From the NCBI GenBank assembly GCA_000381605.1, contig KB906757.1, positions 496,001 to 560,000 on the forward strand: 64,000 nt of DNA. Direction: 5' to 3'. Both the position numbers and the translations under genes were made by a program. Shown here in pieces: positions 42,793 to 52,519 of the stretch (position 1 is its first letter; every line of letters begins with the position of its first letter). The notes beneath the pieces are model-generated. The model made no database searches. It saw only the letters and a list, made by a program, of their open reading frames with translations, and was not told the origin of the DNA. Source of the DNA: Acidobacteriaceae bacterium KBS 89 (lineage in GTDB: Bacteria; Acidobacteriota; Terriglobia; Terriglobales; Acidobacteriaceae).

Positions 42793-43530
42793 ATGCATCA
42801 CACTCTCTATCTCGCCCTGTTGACCGCTTCCCTGCTCGGGTTTCGTCACGGCTTCGATTACGACCACATCGCCGCGATCACCGACGTGGTCAGCGTCCAG
42901 CAATCGAAGCGCGCCGCGATGCGGCTGGGAATGATCTATGCATTTGGACATGCAGTAACGGTGGCGCTGCTCGGGTCAATCGTGGTCCTCTTCGGAATAA
43001 ACCTTCCCGCTAGCGTCGATCGTTGGGCCGAGAGGCTCGTAGGACTTACGCTCCTTCTCCTCGGCATTTATGTCTTGAGTACTCTGGTCCTGAAGCGTGA
43101 CTATCTGCCAAAAAGCCGTTATGCCCTCCTCCATCAAAGCTACAACTGGATCCGTCTTGCCGTTAACGGGAGACGGGCCGCGTCGCCATCCCAGCAATGC
43201 GCGACCCCACGGTCATTCGACGCGCGATCGGTCTTCGTTATCGGAGTTGTTCACGGTCTTGGAGCGGAGACGCCAAGCCAGCTCTTGATCTTCCTTTTGG
43301 CGGCGAATCTCGGTGGAGCCGCGCTCGGAATGCTCGGACTGGGCATGTTCGTTGCCGGCCTTCTGACGATGAACGCATTGATGACGGCATCTGTCGCAGG
43401 CCTCTTCGGAGTCTCTCATCACCGCCCCAGGGTACTCAGAGCGGTTTCAGCCTTGACCGCAATCTACAGCCTCATAACAGGAATCATCTTCCTCGCTGGA
43501 CGCGGCTCCGTCCTGCCCGCGCTAAACTGA
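42793..43530 (+). CDS. NiCoT/HupE-type nickel-cobalt transporter
   Basis: 245 residues with six to seven hydrophobic helices. Helix-1 signature FRHGFDYDHIAAITD (residues 17-31) is a variant of the NiCoT motif RHAxDADHI, with Gly-Phe-Asp-Tyr-Asp replacing Ala-x-Asp-Ala-Asp. VVHGLGAETPSQLLIF and a membrane tail follow. A start at 42751 would add 14 residues. It could take up Ni or Co, or be a related metal-homeostasis protein; the altered motif lowers certainty. No metalloenzyme operon is adjacent. Confidence 0.7.
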   Translation: MHHTLYLALLTASLLGFRHGFDYDHIAAITDVVSVQQSKRAAMRLGMIYAFGHAVTVALLGSIVVLFGINLPASVDRWAERLVGLTLLLLGIYVLSTLVLKRDYLPKSRYALLHQSYNWIRLAVNGRRAASPSQQCATPRSFDARSVFVIGVVHGLGAETPSQLLIFLLAANLGGAALGMLGLGMFVAGLLTMNALMTASVAGLFGVSHHRPRVLRAVSALTAIYSLITGIIFLAGRGSVLPALN

Positions 43531-43579
43531 CCGGCAGGAGACTGCGATCCCCTTCCCTGGCCCCAGGCCCTGGTGACTA

Positions 43580-44422
43580 TCATCGGTTCAACTTTAGCTG
43601 CTCTCGCAGCAAGTCGTCCACGTCGCCGATTTTTTCGTTGAGCAGATTGAGCTTGTTCGACAACGCCTGGATCTCGGACTCTGCCCGAACGTTCACATCA
43701 TAGTCCAGCTCGCCGCGTACTCGGTCCTTCGTATCCTGGCGGTTCTGGCTCATCATGATAACCGGCGCCTGAATCGCAGCAAGCATCGACAGGAACAAAT
43801 TCAATAAAATGAATGGGTACGGATCCCAGGCCCTGCCCTTCAGTACGATGTTCGTCGAAGCGTAAGTCAACAGCACGACCCCAAAAAGAATGATGAACGT
43901 CCACGAACCTCCGAACCGCGCGACCGAGTCCGCGACGCGATCTCCGAAGCTCATCTCCTCTTCAATCACATCGTTCGAATTGCGGCCAGCGCGAATTCGT
44001 ACCAACTGCTGCGAAGCATGAAACTGACGGCTTACGACGGTCAGCATATCCATCCCCGCCATCGGCTTCTGCTGAAGCAGTACGACAATGTCATCGCGGC
44101 TGATCTCGAGACAGACCGTCTCTTCCATTGCAAGGGCAGCCGTCTGGTGCGGCGTGTCGTCAAGCATCGAAGCAAAGCCGAAGAAGTCGCCATGCCTCGG
44201 CTCATCGACGAGCACCTCCTGGTGGCTCTCGTCCACCGTCGTCACCCGTACCGTACCCGACATCATCACGTAAGCATGCTTTCCCGGTTCGCCGATCTTG
44301 TAGATGCGCTGCCGCGGAGCAAATCTCTTCATCTCAACCTGCGCGGCCAGAACGGCCATCTCATCATCGTCAAGCAGCGCAAACAGTGGAATCTGTCTCA
44401 GGTCTTCTGCCTTGCAACCCAT
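43580..44422 (-). CDS. Cyclic-nucleotide-binding domain fused to DUF1003 membrane protein
   Basis: 280 residues. An N-terminal cNMP-binding fold at about 12-130 (RIYKIGEPGKHAYVMMSGTV, DFFGFASMLDD) is followed by a DUF1003 membrane part with two helices (about 172-190 and 203-222; GGSWTFIILFGVVLLTY and PFILLNLFLSMLAAIQAPVIMMSQNRQ) and a C-terminal coiled coil. The phosphate-cassette Arg typical of cAMP binding is not obvious, so the ligand is uncertain. The fusion suggests a ligand-gated or signalling membrane protein. GAGGTG precedes the ATG. It stands apart from the downstream kinase operon by 153 bp. Confidence 0.8.
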   Translation of the reverse strand: MGCKAEDLRQIPLFALLDDDEMAVLAAQVEMKRFAPRQRIYKIGEPGKHAYVMMSGTVRVTTVDESHQEVLVDEPRHGDFFGFASMLDDTPHQTAALAMEETVCLEISRDDIVVLLQQKPMAGMDMLTVVSRQFHASQQLVRIRAGRNSNDVIEEEMSFGDRVADSVARFGGSWTFIILFGVVLLTYASTNIVLKGRAWDPYPFILLNLFLSMLAAIQAPVIMMSQNRQDTKDRVRGELDYDVNVRAESEIQALSNKLNLLNEKIGDVDDLLREQLKLNR

Positions 44423-44575
44423 CGGTCACCTCGCTTTGGTCTTTGAGCTATTGTGCACGGTGCATTGCGAATTTGGCACACGCCCTTTGCTAGACACTAT
44501 TAAAAAAAGGAATACAACTCAGAACCGATTGATCGATAAGCCATAATCTTCGATGAATGGATTTTAGCTCTTGGC

Positions 44576-45991
44576 CTATCCCGCCATGGGAAGTCTCAAA
44601 TCAGCTCTGCACCCCGCATGGCCATCCGTTCGGTTTGCCAACTGTACGGATCCCCGATGCGCCTGCGCAATCTGCTGCGCAAGTACCAGACCGATCCCTG
44701 TACCGCCTGGCTTCGTCGTGTAAAACGGCACAAACAGATTTCCGGCGTTGGTCAACCCCGGCCCATTGTCCAGGACCTCAATGACTACCTCTGTACCTGC
44801 GGCCTGCCATCGAATCTCAACATGAGCCGTGTCCCTATCAACGGCATCTGGACTTAATGCCGCATCCGCAGCGTTGCGCACAAGATTGATGAGCGCTTGT
44901 TCGATATGGTCCGCATCGACCTGCAGCACGATGTCCGCCGACCTCGTGACAGTCACAACGACACGCCTCTCCAACTGCGCGACCCGCTCCACCAGCGCAG
45001 CCAGTGAAACAGCACTTAGTTTCGGCGCGGGCAGCCCCATCAACTGCCGATAGGCCTGCAAGAACCTGTTCAGCGACTCCGACCTGTTCTCGATTACCTC
45101 AAGCCCACGCTCAAAGTCGCCCCTATCGCCTGAAAGATTGTTTAACCCGGCAAGCCGCCCCCGCAGGCTGCCCGCGATCGACTTGATCGGAGTCAGTGAA
45201 TTGTTGATCTCGTGCCCCAGCACACGTATCAACCTCTCCCAGGCGAGCCGCTCCTCCTCTCGTAGTGCCGCACTAACGTCCGAAAGTACGAGCAGCGTAT
45301 GCGGGACGCCCCGAAGCCGGAAGCCAGTTCGCTTCACCACCCATCGCACCGATTGCTGTCCGCTGCCTAGTGAGATGACGTCGTCGTCTCCCACTTCCAA
45401 CAGCTCTCCCAGCTTCAGGAGCGTCGCAGGCTGACCCAGCGCAGTGTTTTCCCGCAGCCCGAACGCCCGTTCGCCAGCAGCATTTAGCAGCCTCAACCTG
45501 CCTTCAAGATCGAACGCGAGTACAGGCGATTGCATCGACCGCATTACGCGCTCCACCAGCGCCATCGCCTCCAGCGCCCCCGCTCGCTGCCCCTGAAGCA
45601 TGCCCGCGAGCCGGTTTACCTCAAGGGCCAGATCGCCAATTGCGTCGTTTCTCTGTCCTCCGCGGGCGCGAAAGGAGTAGTCGTCCTCCCGTAGCGCAGC
45701 CACCACGTTCGCCAGCGTCTGCAGTGGCCGGACGATCTGCTCCATCAGAATCGAAACAGCGAACATCCATCCCATCAGCAGGGCAAGGAGAACAAAACCC
45801 TGCTCCAGCGGCTCAACCGAATACCGCCGCATCAGAAGCCAGCACAGCAACATCATCGGCAGGCCGAGCAAGTACATCCACAGCCTCAGTCGCCTCTCGA
45901 AGCTCAACCGTCGTCCCGATCTTCCCAGCGGTACACGGTTACGCCGTAAGCCAGTGCCCGTTGTCACTCCAACCGGTTCTTCAGAGTCCAT
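44576..45991 (-). CDS. NtrY-type sensor histidine kinase
   Basis: 471 residues: two N-terminal helices (about 38-55 and 65-85), HAMP linker, PAS domain (about 145-235) and a HisKA/HATPase module. Phospho-accepting H260 lies in VLGHEINNSLTPI, an NtrY-type H-box; N-, G- and G2-boxes follow (LINLVRNAADAA, DNGPGL, GGTGIGL). Its start overlaps the response-regulator stop by 11 bp, so the two are co-translated. Last gene of the export operon; likely senses a membrane or envelope stress related to the exporter substrate. Confidence 0.85.
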   Translation of the reverse strand: MDSEEPVGVTTGTGLRRNRVPLGRSGRRLSFERRLRLWMYLLGLPMMLLCWLLMRRYSVEPLEQGFVLLALLMGWMFAVSILMEQIVRPLQTLANVVAALREDDYSFRARGGQRNDAIGDLALEVNRLAGMLQGQRAGALEAMALVERVMRSMQSPVLAFDLEGRLRLLNAAGERAFGLRENTALGQPATLLKLGELLEVGDDDVISLGSGQQSVRWVVKRTGFRLRGVPHTLLVLSDVSAALREEERLAWERLIRVLGHEINNSLTPIKSIAGSLRGRLAGLNNLSGDRGDFERGLEVIENRSESLNRFLQAYRQLMGLPAPKLSAVSLAALVERVAQLERRVVVTVTRSADIVLQVDADHIEQALINLVRNAADAALSPDAVDRDTAHVEIRWQAAGTEVVIEVLDNGPGLTNAGNLFVPFYTTKPGGTGIGLVLAQQIAQAHRGSVQLANRTDGHAGCRADLRLPMAG

Positions 45992-47381
45992 ATTTTTCGA
46001 TGCGACGATAGAGCGCTCCCCGGCTCAATCCCAGCGCATCAGCTGCATGGCTCACGTTGCCATTCGCCCGCGCCAATGCCTTGCGAATCAGAATCGCCTC
46101 TACCGCCTCCAGACTCAGGTCGTCCAGGCTAGGTGCCGCACCTCGTTGCGCATTCAATCCCAGATTTGCAGCCTCGATTCGCTCTCCGCGCGCCATCAGC
46201 ACAGCGCGTTCGATCGTGTGGTCCAACTCCCGCACATTGCCAGGCCATCCATAGTGCAGCAGCATCTGAAGCGCCCCCGGCTCGAGGCCCTGGATCTGCC
46301 TGCGATAACGTGCGCTGTACCTTGCCAGAAAATACGCCGCGAGCGCCGGAACGTCTTCGCGACGTTCGCGCAAGGGAGGCAAATTGATCTCGACCGTGTT
46401 CAGGCGAAACAACAGGTCTTCGCGGAAACGCCCGGCCGCGCACTCCGCCCGCAGGTCCGTATTGGTCGCTGAAAGCATTCGCACATTGACCTTCTGTGTC
46501 TTCGAAGAGCCTACACGCTCTAGTTCACCTGTTTCCAATACGCGCAGCAACTTTGCCTGCTGTCGCACCGGAACATTGGCAATCTCGTCCAGAAATAACG
46601 TTCCCCCGCTTGCCAGCTCAAAGCGCCCAATGCGGTCCGCATGCGCGTCGGTAAAGGCCCCCTTCACATGGCCGAATAGCTCGCTCTCAAATGTCCCCTC
46701 GGGCAGCGCACCCGTATTCACGGCCACTAATGTTCGCTCGGCCCGCGACGATAGGCGATGCAGTGTCTGAGCAACAACCTCCTTGCCGGTTCCATGCTCG
46801 CCGGTGATCAGTACATTTGCGTCCGACGGCCCTACCCGCGCCATCGTCTCGAGGACCGGCCGCATCGATGCAGCAGAAGCGATGAAATCCGGTGCCCCCG
46901 GCGCTCTGAGAATGCGATTCTCTGCCTCCAGCCACTGTGTCCTCTTCTGGCTGCGGTGCAACTCCATCTGCGTCCTGAGAATACTGAGCAACCGCGCATT
47001 CTCCCAGGGCTTTTGGATGAAATCGCCTGCACCCCGCCGCATCGCTTCTACTGCAAGATCGATGTTGCCCCATGCCGTCATAACCACGATGGGTAGCTGC
47101 GCGTCCATCTCTTTCACCCGCGCGACGAGATCCAACCCCTCCTGACCTGAGGTCGTATCACGCGTGTAATTGAGATCCATCAGCACGCCATCAAAGCTCT
47201 GATTAGCCAATGCCTCCAGCACCAATGCAGGCATTCGCACCATCTCCAGTTGATAGCCCTCGGGCTTTAACAGCAGGCGCAGCGCCTCTAGAATATGAGG
47301 CTGGTCATCTGCAATCAGAAGTCTGCACGGCGACTCCTTCTCTGTCGTCGATGCGTCCTTCTCCATCCGTTCCACCAGCAT
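45981..47381 (-). CDS. NtrC-type sigma-54 response regulator
   Basis: 466 residues: receiver domain with acid pocket D25/D26 and phospho-site D69 (VLMDLNY); AAA+ sigma-54 domain with Walker A GEHGTGKE (K200) and the loop GAFTDA (241-246) in place of the usual GAFTGA; and a Fis-type helix-turn-helix tail (VSHAADALGLSRGALYRRI). It activates sigma-54 RNA polymerase from enhancer sites. With the NtrY-type kinase it should control a sigma-54 promoter; one is seen upstream of the adaptor gene that starts this same operon. Starts 18 bp after the tolC stop. Confidence 0.88.
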   Translation of the reverse strand: MLVERMEKDASTTEKESPCRLLIADDQPHILEALRLLLKPEGYQLEMVRMPALVLEALANQSFDGVLMDLNYTRDTTSGQEGLDLVARVKEMDAQLPIVVMTAWGNIDLAVEAMRRGAGDFIQKPWENARLLSILRTQMELHRSQKRTQWLEAENRILRAPGAPDFIASAASMRPVLETMARVGPSDANVLITGEHGTGKEVVAQTLHRLSSRAERTLVAVNTGALPEGTFESELFGHVKGAFTDAHADRIGRFELASGGTLFLDEIANVPVRQQAKLLRVLETGELERVGSSKTQKVNVRMLSATNTDLRAECAAGRFREDLLFRLNTVEINLPPLRERREDVPALAAYFLARYSARYRRQIQGLEPGALQMLLHYGWPGNVRELDHTIERAVLMARGERIEAANLGLNAQRGAAPSLDDLSLEAVEAILIRKALARANGNVSHAADALGLSRGALYRRIEKYGL

Positions 47382-47398
47382 AATGACCTGCTTCCGTA

Positions 47399-49303
47399 CT
47401 ACTGTCCATTCGGTGCTATACCCGTCTTCGCCGATTCTATCGAAATCGAGTTGGCTTCCAGAGTAGACCCCACCGACCGATCCAATTCAATCTTCGCCTT
47501 CTGATGGGCTGTCATCGCCGCAACCAGCATTGACTCTGCCACAGCCAGGTCACGTTGTGCGGTCAAGGTCTGATAGTTCGAACCCGCACCAAGCTCCTGC
47601 TCCTTTTTCATAATGTCAAAGGTCTTCTGGGCCAGGTCGCGCCCCTTCCGGGCTGATGCTACCCGCGCTTCGCTCTGCTGCAGAGCATATTGAGCGTTCC
47701 GCACCTCAATCCGGATCTGTTTCTTCAGTTGCTGAAGCCGCAGTTCCGACTGCCTCGTCTCCAACTCCGCGCGATACTGGTCAGACTTCGCAATTCGATT
47801 TCGTATAGGAATATTGACCGACATGCCGAGGTAGTAGTCGGGGGCGCTGTTGTTAAACGCATTCGTGACCGCTCCGCCCCAGTCAGACGGCGCCGTCGAC
47901 ACGACTCCCGATGCCGGATTCTGCAACCCTGCCAACCCCGTACCCCCATAGAACGCCGTGAGCGAAACAGACGGGAGCACGGCATTACGAGCCGCAATTT
48001 GGCTGATCCGTCGGTTATCGATATCGAGGTCGGACTCGCTCAACTCAATTCGGTCCCTTAGCGCTCGCGCAATCATATCTTCCGTCTGTCCCTGCGTGAC
48101 CTCCAACGTTCCGGTATGGTCGGTCGGTCGTACCGGCATCGCCTCAAGAATCGGGTCATCAAGGTTCTTCGTCAGCGCGTTCTTAATCAACAACTCCTGA
48201 AACTGAAGTGTAGTCTTCGCAACCGTTAAGTCCTGTTCGCGAGTCGCAACCTCACCTTCGGCCTTCATTACATCCATCGCAGGAATCGCCTGCAATGATA
48301 GCTGTTTCCGATCGCTATCGAGGGTCCGGTTGGCAAAATCCAGCGACCGGCTCTTCACCTGTTCGTCTTCATAAGCGGCCACCAGGTCCCAGTACATATT
48401 CGCAATCTGTGTAATGGTCGAAATTACCTGAAGCTTAAATGCCTCATCCGAGATCTTCTGATTGTTTTTCGCGATCCTGAAAAAGCGCAGGTTCGGTCCA
48501 AAGCCGAAGCCAGCCAGCACTTGCTGTTGCAGCAAAACGTGATAGTAAGAGTTCAGCGTTGGATTCAGAAAGCTATTGGGACTGTTCGTCGTACCGCGGC
48601 TGTTATCAAATACCGCCGAAAACGACGTTCCCGTTGGAAAATTTTGAACATAATTGATGTTTCCGTTTGTCGTATTTTGTTGCAGCGTAGGAACTCCATA
48701 GATCGTGATGTTCGACAACGGCTGCGTGTAGTGCTCGTTATTCAACTGTCCCGAGATCGTAGGGTCGAAAGTCGAAACATTCGTTCCAGTACCCAGTGTC
48801 GACTGCACCAACCCGGACGCGCCCGAACCAGCACCACCCGCCCCGCCTGACGTTCCGCCCGCGCCAGCGCCACTCGAGCCCGAACCAAACCCGCCCACGC
48901 CTCCGCCCGGCGTATTCTGCACCACGCCCGTATTCACACCGCGAAACGTTCCGCCCGCCTGTGTCCGAAGTACGTCGGCCGCCGCAATCGGAATATTGTA
49001 GCGAGCGATCGCGATGTCCAGATTATTCTCCAGTGATAGCGCGATCGCGTCATTCAAGCTCAACTCCAGAACGCCGTCCTTCACCAGCGCATCGATTCGC
49101 GGCGAGTTAGCTAAGTTTGGCTGGGGAACCAGCGTCGCTCTGTATGCATTAAATGGATTACTCGAATGCGGTATATCCAGGCGCAACGCAGGCGTTGCGG
49201 GTGCTGCAGGAATCTGGTTCGCAACCGACTGCTGCACTTGGCCCAGCAGTGGCATCTCCATCAACATCACGACGCCAATGCAACGTAGTAGGGAAAAGCT
49301 CAC
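47399..49303 (-). CDS. TolC-family outer membrane efflux protein
   Basis: 634 residues, long for the family (about 430-500). A signal peptide (about 1-22), then a TolC fold with two repeats of helical/beta-barrel segments (ISDEAFKLQVISTITQIANM, KSDQYRAELETRQSELRLQQ). An unusual Gly/Ser/Ala-rich insert lies at about residues 122-165 (GGGVGGFGSGSSGAG onward). The outer-membrane exit duct for the adaptor and ABC components of the same operon. The ATG overlaps the stop of the upstream ABC gene by 4 bp. Confidence 0.86.
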   Translation of the reverse strand: MSFSLLRCIGVVMLMEMPLLGQVQQSVANQIPAAPATPALRLDIPHSSNPFNAYRATLVPQPNLANSPRIDALVKDGVLELSLNDAIALSLENNLDIAIARYNIPIAAADVLRTQAGGTFRGVNTGVVQNTPGGGVGGFGSGSSGAGAGGTSGGAGGAGSGASGLVQSTLGTGTNVSTFDPTISGQLNNEHYTQPLSNITIYGVPTLQQNTTNGNINYVQNFPTGTSFSAVFDNSRGTTNSPNSFLNPTLNSYYHVLLQQQVLAGFGFGPNLRFFRIAKNNQKISDEAFKLQVISTITQIANMYWDLVAAYEDEQVKSRSLDFANRTLDSDRKQLSLQAIPAMDVMKAEGEVATREQDLTVAKTTLQFQELLIKNALTKNLDDPILEAMPVRPTDHTGTLEVTQGQTEDMIARALRDRIELSESDLDIDNRRISQIAARNAVLPSVSLTAFYGGTGLAGLQNPASGVVSTAPSDWGGAVTNAFNNSAPDYYLGMSVNIPIRNRIAKSDQYRAELETRQSELRLQQLKKQIRIEVRNAQYALQQSEARVASARKGRDLAQKTFDIMKKEQELGAGSNYQTLTAQRDLAVAESMLVAAMTAHQKAKIELDRSVGSTLEANSISIESAKTGIAPNGQ

Positions 49304-50004
49304 GCCTTCACCTCCGCTACATTCGCTTCCAGCCCCGCCGTGTCTCGATACAGCCAGCCGTCGCGCAGTTCGATCGTCCGCGTACCGTACTCCGCGTTCG
49401 TCTCCGAGTGCGTCACCTGTACCACCGTCGTTCCCTGTTCATTCAATGCCCGAAACAACTGCATAATCTCCTTTGCCTGCTCTGAATGCAGATTTCCCGT
49501 CGGCTCATCGGCCAGCAAAAGGTCGGGTTTGTGAATCACTGCGCGCGCAATCCCTACCAACTGTTGCTGACCGCCGGAGAGTTGACTGGGGAACAGATCT
49601 TTCTTGCCCACAATATTGAAGCGGTCGAGCGTATCCGCCACCAGCGCCTGCCTCTCCGACTTCGGAATGTCTTTGTACGAGAGCGGAAGATCTATATTTT
49701 CCGCGACCGTCAGATCATCCAGAAGGTGATAGCTCTGGAAGACCATGCCGATTCGTCGCCGCGCCAACTCCGCCCTCTGCTTGCGATTCATCGCGTGCAC
49801 ACCGTGGTCAGCAAAATAAAACTCGCCCCTCCACTGGTCATCCAGCATCGCCAACACGTTCAGCAGCGAAGATTTACCCGCGCCGGAGGGCCCCATGACA
49901 GTTACAAACTCTCCTTCGCGAATCGTAAGATTGATCCGGCGTAGTACCCACGTCTCCGTGTGTCCCGTCCTGTAGCTTCGCTCTAAATTCTTCATTTCAA
50001 TCAT
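49300..50004 (-). CDS. ABC transporter ATP-binding protein (MacB/LolD type), second copy
   Basis: 234 residues. Walker A GPSGAGKSSLL (K44), signature LSGGQQQLVGIARAV, Walker B LLLADEPTGNL and the LolD/MacB-type dimensions. It energises the ADOP permeases immediately upstream. It starts 5 bp after the first permease stop and overlaps the tolC start (ATGA). The signature IARAV and the late motif QVTHSETNAEYGTRTIEL are typical. Confidence 0.88.
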   Translation of the reverse strand: MIEMKNLERSYRTGHTETWVLRRINLTIREGEFVTVMGPSGAGKSSLLNVLAMLDDQWRGEFYFADHGVHAMNRKQRAELARRRIGMVFQSYHLLDDLTVAENIDLPLSYKDIPKSERQALVADTLDRFNIVGKKDLFPSQLSGGQQQLVGIARAVIHKPDLLLADEPTGNLHSEQAKEIMQLFRALNEQGTTVVQVTHSETNAEYGTRTIELRDGWLYRDTAGLEANVAEVKA

Positions 50005-50009
50005 CGTCC

Positions 50010-52508
50010 CTACTCCGTCCGTAAAGCCTTTGTTGGTTCAACCGAGGCGGCCCGTCGCGCCGGGAGCGCCGCCGCTGCCATCACCATCACCGCCGTCACC
50101 ACCACACAGCCAATCAACGTCAGCGGATCGAACGGCTGCACCTCGAACAACTGGCTCCGCAACCATCGCGCCATCAACACCGACACCGGCAAGGCTACCG
50201 CAATTCCAATCAACGCAACCTTCGCCATATCCAGCAGCACCAGCCGCACCACCGCCATCCTCTGCGCTCCAAGCGCCATTCGAATGCCGATCTCACGCGT
50301 CCGTTGGGCCGTCGCGTAGGCCAATACGCCATACAAGCCCACTGCCGTCGTCAGCAGAGCCACCAGGGCAAAACTCACCGCCAGCAATGCGATCATCCGT
50401 TCATTCGAAACGCTGTCGTCAATCTGCTCGTCCATCGTCTTCATCGAATCGACCACGAGTTTGGAGTCCAGCCCATGCAACGCCGCGCGAACATTGTTTT
50501 CAGCCATCTCCGGGGTTTGCAGAGTCCGAACATAAAACTGAAGACCGCTCAAATCCGGATATTGTGCAAACGCCAGGTACACCGTTGAAACAACCCCCTC
50601 GCGCACGCCTCGATGCTTCGAATCTCCAACGACGCCGATGATCTGGATATCCAGCTTCGTCGCCGGCCCACCCGTCGCAATGTAATGCCCAAGGGCCTTC
50701 TGGGGCGAGCCAAAGTACTTTGTCGCGAAGTTCTGGTTAACGAGCGCCACCTTCTGCGTGTTCACTCCATCGGCCTCGCTCAGATCGCGCCCCGCAATCA
50801 GCGGAATTCCCAGGGCCTCCATGTAGCCCGGCGTGATATGCGGGGCCTCGACAGCAACATCCTCTCCTTGTGGCGCCGAATAGCCTTCTATCTGGAGGCT
50901 TCGCCGTTCCTGGTTGCCACTGAGCACAGGATCTGTCGTCCCACCCACCCACTTCGTCCCTGGCAGACCGGCCAGCGCACTGCGTACGCCGTTCTGTACG
51001 CCCAGCGATTCCTTCGCAGAGTATCCCGACAACGAAGGATCAATCGCAAAGCCCAACAGATGGTCCGTGGCGATGCCCATATTCTGCGCCTTCAGCTTAT
51101 GCAGCGTACGCACAAACAATCCCGCGCCACTCAGAAGAAGAACGCTCAGGCCAATCTGAATCGCGATAGCGGTCCTGCGGAAGCGTTGGGCACCACCCAG
51201 TGTACTTGCCGACTGCTGCCGCAAGGCTTCATTCAAGCTCGGCTTCATCATCTGCCACGCGGGCGCCATGCTGAAGAGCAAACTAATCCCCAGCGACAAC
51301 GCAATGTTGAACCACAACACCACGCCCCCCGGCGCCACAGAGTAGAGCGCGTCATTTTCGCTGCCCGAAATCCGGCGCACAAGGATCGAGGCCGCCATAG
51401 GAGCTATCAACAAACCAAGGCCCCCGCCAAGCGTCCCGAGCAGCAGACCCTCAATCAGCATCTGCCGCATTACACGTCCACGCGCCGCACCCAACGCATA
51501 ACGCACCGCGAACTCGCGTCCTCTTGCCGCTGCCCTCACCAGCAGAAGACTGGTCAGATTGACGCATGTCATCGCTGCCAGTAGCAGAACCATCCCCATC
51601 AAAATCATCAAAGGCGTCTTCAGATCATCGCGCAAAGGAGAAAACCCCTTCGAGTTTTCCTTCAGAATCATGCTCGACTTCGCCACAAACTCCTCGCGGA
51701 ACTTGGCCGATCCCCTCGTGATTGAGGTCAGCTCCTCCGCGCGCAGACTCTTCCACAGCGGAGTCATCGCCGCCTGTGCAGTTGCCAGGCTCACTCCAGG
51801 CTTCAGTCGCGCCACGACTGTGAGCCACACAAACCGCCGGTCGGCAAGTTTGTCCTGACCAGGCATGACCTGGGCCTCCATCATCATGGGGAAAAAAAGC
51901 TTTGGTTTGAATCCGTTAATAGCGCTGTGGAATCCCGATGCCGCTACCCCAACAATCACGAACGGATGTCCATTAATCAGGATGCTCTCATTCAACACCG
52001 CCGGTGACAACGCAAACCGGGTCTTCCAGTAGTCATAGCTGAGCACAACAACCGGGCTGCCTTCCTTCACGCGGTCGTCACTCGGCAACAACGTTCGTCC
52101 CGCTGCCGCGTTCACCCCCAACACATCGAAATAATTGCCGCTCACCAGCTCGGCATTCACCAGCTCCGGCTGGTTCTTCCACACCGCCCCAACTTGCGCC
52201 TCGGTATCCGACAGCATTCCACTGAACACCGTACTCTTGTCCCGAAGATCCTGGTACATCGGATAAGAAAAATAATCCGTTCCATCGCCCCCAAAGATGT
52301 TGATCCGCCCCATGTTCGATCCGATGTAGCTCAACTGCACCAACTCCCCGGGCATCTGCACCGGCAGCGACCTCAGCAGCACCTCGTGGAACACCGTGAA
52401 GATCGCGGTGTTGGCGCCAATTCCCAGCGCCAGCGTCAGGACTGCCGTCACCGTAAAAGCCGGCGTTCTCCGCAACTGCCGCAGTGCATACCGAAGGTCT
52501 TGCATCAT
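50010..52508 (-). CDS. ADOP/MacB-type ABC permease
   Basis: 832 residues: N-terminal helix with the acidobacterial signature MMQDLRYALRQLRRTPAFTV, a MacB periplasmic core domain, an FtsX-type three-helix block (around residues 285-400), a second periplasmic domain and a second FtsX block at the C terminus ending in SVEPTKALRTE. Two FtsX units in one chain is the ADOP layout. Probable role: extrusion of an envelope compound or peptide. It is 11 bp from the previous permease and 5 bp from the ATPase. Confidence 0.85.
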   Translation of the reverse strand: MMQDLRYALRQLRRTPAFTVTAVLTLALGIGANTAIFTVFHEVLLRSLPVQMPGELVQLSYIGSNMGRINIFGGDGTDYFSYPMYQDLRDKSTVFSGMLSDTEAQVGAVWKNQPELVNAELVSGNYFDVLGVNAAAGRTLLPSDDRVKEGSPVVVLSYDYWKTRFALSPAVLNESILINGHPFVIVGVAASGFHSAINGFKPKLFFPMMMEAQVMPGQDKLADRRFVWLTVVARLKPGVSLATAQAAMTPLWKSLRAEELTSITRGSAKFREEFVAKSSMILKENSKGFSPLRDDLKTPLMILMGMVLLLAAMTCVNLTSLLLVRAAARGREFAVRYALGAARGRVMRQMLIEGLLLGTLGGGLGLLIAPMAASILVRRISGSENDALYSVAPGGVVLWFNIALSLGISLLFSMAPAWQMMKPSLNEALRQQSASTLGGAQRFRRTAIAIQIGLSVLLLSGAGLFVRTLHKLKAQNMGIATDHLLGFAIDPSLSGYSAKESLGVQNGVRSALAGLPGTKWVGGTTDPVLSGNQERRSLQIEGYSAPQGEDVAVEAPHITPGYMEALGIPLIAGRDLSEADGVNTQKVALVNQNFATKYFGSPQKALGHYIATGGPATKLDIQIIGVVGDSKHRGVREGVVSTVYLAFAQYPDLSGLQFYVRTLQTPEMAENNVRAALHGLDSKLVVDSMKTMDEQIDDSVSNERMIALLAVSFALVALLTTAVGLYGVLAYATAQRTREIGIRMALGAQRMAVVRLVLLDMAKVALIGIAVALPVSVLMARWLRSQLFEVQPFDPLTLIGCVVVTAVMVMAAAALPARRAASVEPTKALRTE

Positions 52509-52519
52509 GTCCGTTTCTC

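Noticed and set aside
44479..44500. Second sigma-54-like element (TTGGCACACGCCCTTTGCT) after the kinase gene
   Set aside because: The spacing between GG and GC is two bases too long, and no plus-strand gene follows in range.
47401..47411. ACTGTCCATTC shared with the enhancer repeat at 57825-57835, near the regulator gene
   Set aside because: It lies inside the tolC 3' coding sequence and lacks the second arm, so chance is more likely.
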